Shown: positions 33,765 to 39,399 of the stretch, in pieces
Layout of the letters: each line of letters opens with the position of its first letter
How positions within the stretch are numbered: the stretch's first letter is position 1
NCBI RefSeq assembly: GCF_000373585.1
Contig: NZ_KB891913.1
Location: forward strand, 1 to 39,399
DNA length: 39,399 bases
DNA from: Streptomyces sp. MspMP-M5
GTDB lineage: Bacteria; Actinomycetota; Actinomycetes; Streptomycetales; Streptomycetaceae
Reading direction: 5' to 3'
Notes under the pieces: model-generated
What the model saw: the letters and a program-made list of their open reading frames with translations, nothing else
What the model was told of the DNA's origin: nothing
The model's database searches: none
Position numbers and translations under genes: made by a program

Positions 33765-34175
33765 CTAGGCGGACTGGGTGCGGAACTGGTTGATGTCGTC
33801 GGGGCCGAAGATGCCGAGGATGTAGCCGTCGGGGTCGCGGAAGAAGAACTCGCGGCCGGTGCGGTCGTAGTTGGTGACGGTGTCCTTGACGACCTCGACG
33901 TGCGGGCGGATGCGTTCGACGGTGGCGTCGAAGTCGGCGACGGTGAAGTAGTGGATGCCGGAGCAGCCGTTGGTGGGCTGCATGGTGGGCAGCAGCTCGC
34001 GCAGGCTGGTGTCGGTCTGGATCATCAGGGCGGGTGTGCCGTCGTGGGTGATGATCAGCAGGGGGTGTTCGGGGTTGAGGGGGCCGGTGTCGAGGACGCC
34101 GAAGCCGAGCTTCTGGTAGAAGGCGGCGGTGGCGAGGGGGTCCTTCACGGCCAGGCAGGGGGCGACGTTCATCAT
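33765..34175 (-). CDS. VOC-fold protein 2
   Basis: A 136-aa VOC protein, MMNVAPCLAVKDPLATAAFY and GIHYFTVADFDATVERIRP starting the two halves, ending FFFRDPDGYILGIF. The usual last-strand Glu is again Gly. It ends 28 bp before VOC 1 and has GGAAGGG upstream of two tandem ATG codons. Paralogous to its neighbours and probably from tandem duplication. Confidence 0.88.
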   Translation of the reverse strand: MMNVAPCLAVKDPLATAAFYQKLGFGVLDTGPLNPEHPLLIITHDGTPALMIQTDTSLRELLPTMQPTNGCSGIHYFTVADFDATVERIRPHVEVVKDTVTNYDRTGREFFFRDPDGYILGIFGPDDINQFRTQSA

Positions 34176-34266
34176 GGGGATTCCCTTCCCGGGGGTTGAC
34201 TGGGGCTGATCGGGGCTGGCTGTGCGGCTGACGGGAGTGGTCGGCCGGTGGGGGTGCTGGGGGTGG

Positions 34267-34674
34267 TTAGGCGTATTTGCCGAGGTCGCTAGCCCGGAGC
34301 GCGGCCTTTTCGTTGATGCCGATGACGTAGCCGTCGGGGTCGCGGAAGTAGAACATCCGCTGTCCGTTGTGGTCGGTGGTGACGGGCTTGATGATCTCGG
34401 CGTGCTGCGAGATGTGCGCGAAGGCGGCTTGGAGGTCGTCGACGCCGAGGTAGAACATGCCGGCGAAGCCGATGGGAGTGTCGGCCAGGACGGGGAGCCA
34501 GTTCTTCAGGTCGGCGTTGCTGTAGATCATCGCGACGAATTCGCCCTGGTGGAGAAGCATGTGGATGTCGTCGCCGGGGCGGGCGGTGCTGGAGTCGGCG
34601 TCGAAGCCGAGCCTCTTGTAGAACGCGAGGCTGGCGGCGGTGTCACGGACGCTGATGCACGGGGCGAAAGCCAT
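34267..34674 (-). CDS. VOC-fold protein 3
   Basis: A 135-aa VOC protein: MAFAPCISVRDTAASLAFYK, then MFYLGVDDLQAAFAHISQH, then MFYFRDPDGYVIGI. It shares the F-RDPDGY-x-x-GI ending with VOC 2, so the metal Glu is missing here too. AGGGAG lies upstream of the ATG. Confidence 0.88.
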   Translation of the reverse strand: MAFAPCISVRDTAASLAFYKRLGFDADSSTARPGDDIHMLLHQGEFVAMIYSNADLKNWLPVLADTPIGFAGMFYLGVDDLQAAFAHISQHAEIIKPVTTDHNGQRMFYFRDPDGYVIGINEKAALRASDLGKYA

Positions 34675-34721
34675 GGTTGGTCTGCTCCCTGGTGTTCTTG
34701 GCGGTGGGCGAGGTGGGGCCG

Positions 34722-35123
34722 TCAGGCGCTGGGTGGGGTGGTGCTGAGGCAGAAGGGCTGGCCGGAGGGGTCCAGCAGGACGGTCCAGTGCGCGCCGGGT
34801 TGGTGGGCGGGCTTGGTGGCGCCCAGTTCCAGCAGGCGTTCTTCGGCCGCCTGAACGTCGTCGAAGGCCAGGTCGAGGTGGAAGGGCAGTTCGCCGGCGG
34901 GCCAGTCCGGAGCCTGGAAGTGGCGGGCGGTGTAGAAGACGTACGTCGTGCCGCTGGTACTGCCGTCGCTGATGAGCGTCGCCAGGCAGTTGCCGTCCTC
35001 GTCCTTGTGCTCCTCGGTGACCGCCCAGCCCAGAGCGGCGGCGTAGAAGTCTGCGAGCGCTCTGCCGTCGGGGGCCCAGAAGGCGGCCATGCGCACGATT
35101 CCGGTAGCGGTAGGGGTGGTCAT
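34722..35123 (-). CDS. VOC-fold protein 4 (Glyoxalase_6-like)
   Basis: A 133-aa protein of a different VOC subgroup: FWAPDGRALADFYAAALGWA, LPFHLDLAFDDVQAAEERLL, LGATKPAHQPG and the ending LLDPSGQPFCL, typical of actinobacterial Glyoxalase_6 proteins. It is the first gene of the operon. ATG 35123 has AAGGAG upstream; the frame extends to 35360 but the added 79 residues are low-complexity and unconserved. Function unknown. Confidence 0.88.
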   Translation of the reverse strand: MTTPTATGIVRMAAFWAPDGRALADFYAAALGWAVTEEHKDEDGNCLATLISDGSTSGTTYVFYTARHFQAPDWPAGELPFHLDLAFDDVQAAEERLLELGATKPAHQPGAHWTVLLDPSGQPFCLSTTPPSA

Positions 35124-35360
35124 GACGGACTCCTTGCGTCGAGATCGGGTGGCGGCGGGGGCGTCGGTACCGGGCGGGGTATCGGGTGGTTCGCCGCTAC
35201 TGCCGCCGTGCGATGCAGTGGCACGTGGTGCGGTGTGGTGACGGCCATGCCATGCCGCCTGTGACGGCCGGCGGGGCACGCTCATAGCAGGCTCAAGGGG
35301 AGCCCTGCGAGCTCTGTGCTCCCAGGTCCGCGGAGACGCTCGGGGCGCCCCGCCCCTCAA

Positions 35361-35373
35361 TTAGTACATACGT
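35361..35373. promoter_or_regulatory. Candidate TetR operator, VOC side (TTAGTACATACGT)
   Basis: A 13-base motif, TT(A/C)GTACATA(C/A)GT, seen twice in the intergenic region between the VOC operon and TetR. This copy is 238 bases upstream of the VOC 4 start. Next to it, 35341-35352 (CGGGGCGCCCCG) is a perfect 12-bp palindrome. Confidence 0.45.
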
Positions 35374-35549
35374 GCAGCACTCCTGTCGAGCGATACCAGC
35401 AAATCGGACACATGCCCCTGAATGATCAACCGTTCCACCTGCCCGAACAGCACTACGTATCGAGCAGAACACGGCCAAAGCGCCAGGCAGGCAGAGATCG
35501 TTTGACTAGCCGGCATTCCGCGAGGCGCTTTCGAAGAAAGATTGATACC

Positions 35550-35562
35550 TTCGTACATAAGT
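35550..35562. promoter_or_regulatory. Candidate TetR operator, TetR side (TTCGTACATAAGT)
   Basis: The second copy of the 13-base motif, 55 bases before the tetR start, with 11 of 13 bases equal to the copy at 35361. Confidence 0.45.
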
Positions 35563-35616
35563 TGCTTCACCCAAGCATTCATCGCACGCACCTGAGCTCC
35601 TGGGAGGGATTCGGTC

Positions 35617-36246
35617 ATGGCAGGGCAGGGCACCGCGAAGCGGCGGTACGACCCCAAGCGACGGATCGAGGAGATCGCCACCGCGACCGAGCAGGTCATC
35701 GCCGAGCGCGGCATCGAGGGGCTGACCCACCGGGCGGTCGCCGAGCAGGCCGGTGTCCCACTCGGCGCGACGACGTACCACTTCGCGACCAAGGACGACC
35801 TCATCCAGGCAGCCCTCCAACGATCCGTCGACCGCTACGCCGCCTACCTGGCCGACTGGGTCGCCCGGCGCCCCGAGCTCACCGAGGAGCAGCTCGTCGT
35901 GCTGCTCACCGACGCCCTCATGGGCTGCTTCGGACCTCAACGCGATGTCCAAGTCGTGGAGTTCGAGCTGTATCTGGCCGCCCTGCGCCGGCCCGCGCTG
36001 CGGCCGATCGCCGACCGGTTCATCGAGCTGAGCGTCAACGCGCTCCTGCCATACGTGGATCCGCTCACCGCCCGCACCGCGGCCGTGGCCACCAACGGCC
36101 TGACCCTGCGCGGGCTGGCCGGCAGCACACCGCCCACCCGGGCCGAGGTCGAAGGCATCCTGCGCCGCATCCTCACTCCGAACCCGAACCTGCCTACGCC
36201 CGCCGTAGCAGAGCAAGACGCCCCACAGACCTCCGAGTCCCCTTGA
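35617..36246 (+). CDS. TetR-family transcriptional regulator
   Basis: A 209-aa repressor with a DNA-binding domain at about residues 13-60: IEEIATATEQVIAERGIEGLT, then HRAVAEQAGVPLGATTYHFATKDDLI, the standard TetR helix-turn-helix. The C-terminal ligand domain is all-helical with no recognisable pocket. ATG 35617 has GGGAGGG upstream. Divergent from the VOC operon and only nine bases from the HTH_42 gene, so it likely represses both sides. Confidence 0.95.
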   Translation: MAGQGTAKRRYDPKRRIEEIATATEQVIAERGIEGLTHRAVAEQAGVPLGATTYHFATKDDLIQAALQRSVDRYAAYLADWVARRPELTEEQLVVLLTDALMGCFGPQRDVQVVEFELYLAALRRPALRPIADRFIELSVNALLPYVDPLTARTAAVATNGLTLRGLAGSTPPTRAEVEGILRRILTPNPNLPTPAVAEQDAPQTSESP

Positions 36247-36255
36247 GGCTTCCTC

Positions 36256-37437
36256 ATGAGTGCCGTCCCCCGCATCACCGACGCCCAGCGCCGTGCTCGC
36301 CTGGTCCGCCGCCAGCTGCCCGGTCCCGGCCGGCGGTCGGCGGCCACCTCGCAGGTGGCCGAGTCGGTGCTGGCCCTGCACGCCACCGACGCCGCCACGG
36401 TCTACCTCTCGGCCGCCGCCCGCCTGGAGAACCCGCGCTACGACACGATCGAGCGCGAACTGTACGAGCGGGAGTCGCTGTTGCGGATGACGGCGATGCG
36501 CTGCACGCTCTTCGTCGTTCCCACTGCGCTGGCGCCCGTGATGCTGGCTGCCGTCGGCCGGCCGAACGCAGCGGCCCGCACCAAGGGGCTGCTGCGCCAG
36601 CTGGAGGAGAACGGCTACGGTGACGCCTCCTGGCTGGAGGGCGTCACCCGCAGCACCCTGGAGGCCGTAGGGGAGCGTGGCGAGGCGACCACGGCCGAAC
36701 TGGCGGCCGCCGTCCCGGGGCTGGACCGGCAGCTGGTCGTTTCCCCGGGCAAGCGGTACGAGTCGCGCCGCAGTATCGCCACCGATCTGCTCTTCGCGCT
36801 GGCCGCCGACGGTCACCTCGTGCGCGGCAGCCGCCGCGGCGGCTGGACCAGCAACCAGCATGCCTGGACCCTGGCTCCCGAACTGCCGGATATTCCTGCC
36901 CCGGTGGCCCGCGCGGAGCTGGTCCGACACTGGCTGGGCGCTTTCGGGCCCGGCACTGTCGCCGATCTGAAGTGGTGGACCGGCTGGACGGTCACCGAGA
37001 CCCGTAAGGCCCTCACCGCCGCGGGTGCGGTGGAGGTCGCCCTCGACGCAGGGACGGGCTACGCGCTGCCGGAGGATGTCGAGGACCTCGAAGCGCCGGT
37101 GGCCGCCGGGCCCGAGCCGACCGCCGCGCTGCTGCCGGCGCTGGACCCCACCCCCATGGGCTGGCGGGAACGCGGCTTCTACCTCGACCCCGAGCACGTC
37201 CCCGCCCTCTTCGACCGGATGGGCAACATCGGCCCGACCGTGTGGTGGGACGGCCGCATCGTCGGCGGCTGGGCACAGCGCAAGGACGGCGCCCTGGTCT
37301 GGCGACTGCTCACCGACCCCGGACGCGAGGCCCGTACGGCCATCGAGGACGAGGTGGACCGGACGACCGCGTTCTTCGGGGAGCGACGCTTCACCCCGGC
37401 CTACCGCACCCCGCTGGAGCGCGAACTCGAATCCTGA
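36256..37437 (+). CDS. Winged-helix HTH_42 (AlkZ/YcaQ-related) protein
   Basis: A 393-aa member of the HTH_42 superfamily, which contains the DNA glycosylases that remove bulky or crosslinked bases and protect some producers from their own DNA-damaging product. Tandem winged-helix modules can be followed from LESVLALHATDAATVYLSAAARL-like core text at 36-58 to the C-terminal WWDGRIVGGWAQRKDG. Active AlkZ-type glycosylases have QxQ or QxD in the first motif; here it reads HATD, so glycosylase activity is doubtful. ATG 36256, nine bases after tetR. Confidence 0.85.
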   Translation: MSAVPRITDAQRRARLVRRQLPGPGRRSAATSQVAESVLALHATDAATVYLSAAARLENPRYDTIERELYERESLLRMTAMRCTLFVVPTALAPVMLAAVGRPNAAARTKGLLRQLEENGYGDASWLEGVTRSTLEAVGERGEATTAELAAAVPGLDRQLVVSPGKRYESRRSIATDLLFALAADGHLVRGSRRGGWTSNQHAWTLAPELPDIPAPVARAELVRHWLGAFGPGTVADLKWWTGWTVTETRKALTAAGAVEVALDAGTGYALPEDVEDLEAPVAAGPEPTAALLPALDPTPMGWRERGFYLDPEHVPALFDRMGNIGPTVWWDGRIVGGWAQRKDGALVWRLLTDPGREARTAIEDEVDRTTAFFGERRFTPAYRTPLERELES

Positions 37438-37557
37438 GTACGGGAGATGCTCGGTCAACGGCAGGCCCGATAGGCCAGTCGATGTCCTATTGGGCGCATA
37501 GCGTCGGCGGCGATTGCCCATTCCGTACGCCCATCGCCTTGGCAGGGAGGCTTCGCC

Positions 37558-38787
37558 ATGCCCGACGTCATCACCTTTCCCCAGGACCGTACGTGCCCCC
37601 ACCAGCCACCGGAGGGCTACCGGCAGCTGCGGGAGCAACGCCCCCTGGCGCGCGTGGCTCTCTACGACGGACGGGTGGTGTGGGCGGTGACCGGCGAGGC
37701 CGAGGCTCGTCGGCTGCTGTGCGATGCGCGGCTGTCCTCCGACAACACCCATCCGAGCTTCCCGTCCTTGGCCGCCCGCTTCGCGGACCTGCAAGGGATG
37801 AGCCTGCCGCTGCTGACCGTCGACGACCCCGAACACCGGCGGCAGCGGCAGCGGCTGATCCCGTACTTCGGCGTCCGGCGCATCGCCGCGCTGCGCGAGA
37901 CGGTCCAGCGCGTGGTGGACCGGCACTTGGACGCCATGGTTCGCCAGGGCTCGCCGGCCGACCTGGTCTCCGCGTTCGCGCTCCCGGTGTCGTCCACCGT
38001 CATCTGCTCTCTGCTGGGCGTGCCCTATGCCGACCACGACTTCTTCGAGGAACGGACGCGCTGGCTGATGCGTGGGGCGACGGCCCAGCAGACGCGGGAC
38101 GGGTACGCCGAACTCTGCGCGTATCTGGAGGCGTTGGTCGACGGGAAGGAGTCCCGGAGCGCGTCCCGGACAGAGGCTGGGAAGGAGGTGGTTCATGGCG
38201 ATCACGGTTTGCTGGACGAGTTGGTGGAAGGGTGTGGCCGGGGCGGTGGCCCGGATCGGGATGAGTTGGTGGCGCTGGCGCTGGTGCTGCTGATCGCCGG
38301 GCACGAGTCGACCGCCCACTCGATCGCGACCAGTGTGCTGATGCTGTTGGAGCATCCGCGGCAGCTCGCGGCGCTGCGCGCGGATGAGTCGCTGTTCCCG
38401 TCCGCGGTGGAGGAGTTGCTGCGGTACCTGTCCACCCTGGACGGCCTGGTACGGGTGGCCGTCGAAGACATGGAGACGGATGTAGCGGTGATCAGGGCCG
38501 GGGAGGGCGTGGTGTTTCCCCTGGCGGTGCTCAACCGTGACCCCGCGGTCCACCCTCGTCCCGACGAGGTGGACGTGCGCCGCGCCGATCGCCGTCATCT
38601 GGCGTTCGGGTTCGGCGTCCACCAGTGCCTGGGGCAGCATCTAGCCCGGCTGGAGCTGGAGGTCGCCCTGCGGACGTTGCTCGCCCGGCTCCCGGAGCTG
38701 CGGCTTGCGGCCCCGGCCGGGAGCCTGGTGTGCACGCCCGGTGACGCCTCGTTCCAGGGCGTCACCGCGCTGCCTGTCACCTGGTAG
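37558..38787 (+). CDS. Cytochrome P450
   Basis: A 409-aa soluble bacterial P450. I-helix oxygen motif LLIAGHEST, the K-helix ExxR in EELLR, and the heme loop FGFGVHQCLGQHLARLE with Cys357 as iron ligand. Length and lack of a membrane anchor are normal for actinobacteria. It hydroxylates or epoxidises a small molecule; no ferredoxin gene is adjacent. ATG 37558 follows AGGGAGG. It lies 120 bp after the HTH_42 gene on the same strand. Confidence 0.95.
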   Translation: MPDVITFPQDRTCPHQPPEGYRQLREQRPLARVALYDGRVVWAVTGEAEARRLLCDARLSSDNTHPSFPSLAARFADLQGMSLPLLTVDDPEHRRQRQRLIPYFGVRRIAALRETVQRVVDRHLDAMVRQGSPADLVSAFALPVSSTVICSLLGVPYADHDFFEERTRWLMRGATAQQTRDGYAELCAYLEALVDGKESRSASRTEAGKEVVHGDHGLLDELVEGCGRGGGPDRDELVALALVLLIAGHESTAHSIATSVLMLLEHPRQLAALRADESLFPSAVEELLRYLSTLDGLVRVAVEDMETDVAVIRAGEGVVFPLAVLNRDPAVHPRPDEVDVRRADRRHLAFGFGVHQCLGQHLARLELEVALRTLLARLPELRLAAPAGSLVCTPGDASFQGVTALPVTW

Positions 38788-38824
38788 GCCGTGGCCGGCA
38801 AGGCCGCCGGGCGGCGGTGGCGCG

Positions 38825-39307
38825 TCAGGCGGCTATGTCGGCGCCATCGCTGCCGTTCTGGGGGAGGTAGCAGTTGGTCTCCCAGATGACGCCGTACTTG
38901 TCGCGCACGGCACCGTACGCGGCGCCCCAGAAACGGTTCTCCAGCTCCTCCAGGACCTTGCCGCCCTTGGCAAGCTTGTCGAAGGCCACACGTTGCTCGG
39001 CGGGGTCCTCGTAGACCAGGCCGATGTGGATGTTGTTGCCGATGATGTGCTCGCCGCCTTCGGCCTTGGTGTCGGCGGTCAGCTCGGCGACGCCCAGCGC
39101 ACTGCCGTCGGTGAACTGGAGCTTGGAGTAGACGACCGTCCGCTCCGCGCCCGGCACGTTGTCCATCCCCGGCACCTGGGACAGCAACATGGTGCGCTCG
39201 GTGAGTTCCTCGACGCCGAAGGCGTCGGTGTAGAAGGCGATCGCCTCCAGGCTGTCCTGCACGTACAGCAGGGGGACGAAGCGCTGGAAGATTTCCTTGG
39301 TGGCCAC
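38825..39307 (-). CDS. VOC-fold protein 5, PhnB-like
   Basis: A 160-aa VOC protein of the PhnB-like subgroup: RFVPLLYVQDSLEAIAFYTD at the start, IHIGLVYEDPAEQRVAFDKL in the middle and RFWGAAYGAVRDKYGVIWET near the end. Here the last strand keeps a Glu (IWET), unlike VOC 1-3. Its upstream region from 39315 is the segment repeated inverted at 1345-1429. Convergent with the P450, 37 bp between stops. Confidence 0.9.
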   Translation of the reverse strand: MATKEIFQRFVPLLYVQDSLEAIAFYTDAFGVEELTERTMLLSQVPGMDNVPGAERTVVYSKLQFTDGSALGVAELTADTKAEGGEHIIGNNIHIGLVYEDPAEQRVAFDKLAKGGKVLEELENRFWGAAYGAVRDKYGVIWETNCYLPQNGSDGADIAA

Positions 39308-39314
39308 GGTGGGC

Positions 39315-39399
39315 TCCCTAAGAATGTTGGCGGTCCGGGAGGACCGGGTGTGGCTGACGGTGGGTTGTCGTTGGTGACTCGAGAGGAATGGCCGCCCGG
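39315..39399 (-). repeat. Promoter-like segment, right copy of the inverted duplication
   Basis: On the minus strand it reads as the left copy at 1345-1429 and ends 7 bases before the VOC 5 start. The match reaches the end of the window, so the true repeat may be longer. Confidence 0.85.
39331..39346. promoter_or_regulatory. Dyad CGGTCC-N4-GGACCG upstream of VOC 5
   Basis: Same dyad as at 1398-1413, centred about 30 bases upstream of the VOC 5 start, a typical repressor position. Confidence 0.45.

Noticed and set aside
35506..38640. A 1044-codon minus-strand open frame
   Set aside because: It is the antisense of tetR, the HTH_42 gene and the P450, all with clear family motifs. High GC keeps antisense frames open.

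Overview
The window is high-GC DNA with actinobacterial gene style: GTG/TTG starts, GGAGG ribosome sites and 4-bp GTGA overlaps. Its families (TgmA/TgmB, CGNR regulators, DUF6247-like, Tat esterase, P450, terpene synthase) point to Streptomyces or a close relative. It looks like an accessory, rearranged stretch, such as a chromosome arm or genomic island, because intact small operons alternate with broken mobile-element and gene fragments. I saw no tRNA, rRNA or CRISPR array.

Layout. 0-4.2 kb: an IS110 transposase; a promoter-like segment that recurs inverted at the far end of the window; a truncated serine recombinase overlapping a 75-aa unknown gene; a class I terpene synthase whose last conserved motif is out of frame; a broken IS630 transposase. 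4.4-8.9 kb (minus): a compact four-gene operon of secreted and membrane proteins (LPT-repeat protein, PrsW-like protein without its catalytic motifs, small anchored protein, large secreted protein with an HSE...CGPC deaminase-like signature). 9-10 kb: a Tat-exported esterase. 10.7-12.2 kb: a graveyard of fragments (DnaB-N-like, a second copy of the 75-aa family, a Mu/TniA-type transposase, an ATPase tail). 12.25-15.5 kb: a CGNR regulator divergent from an MFS exporter and an epoxide hydrolase.

16.25-18.67 kb: a full-looking group II intron with an RT-maturase-HNH protein, lying between perfect 26-bp inverted repeats. These repeats belong to clusters of TGAGCG-N6-TTGGCC units that also flank a small secreted-protein gene (19.07-19.61 kb). 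That protein shares a CGG...DC...PRRL module with a ricin-domain protein at 27-28 kb. An EF-Tu domain III fragment follows. 20.4-26.4 kb: WbqC and a GT4 glycosyltransferase (divergent), then a graspetide-type RiPP pair (precursor tgmA, ATP-grasp tgmB) and an indoleamine-2,3-dioxygenase-family gene. 28.5-32.2 kb: YjbQ, a pyruvoyl decarboxylase with the PSD fold signature and an N-terminal extension, a GNAT enzyme, and a frameshifted DUF6247-like gene beside a RelE-like gene.

32.6-39.3 kb: a minus-strand run of four VOC-fold genes and an F420/NADP-type reductase, divergent from TetR, a winged-helix HTH_42 protein and a cytochrome P450, then a fifth VOC gene. TetR and the VOC operon share an intergenic region that carries a 13-bp motif twice, which suggests joint control of a small-molecule sequestration or detoxification set. 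Functions come from motifs read by eye; no database search was run.
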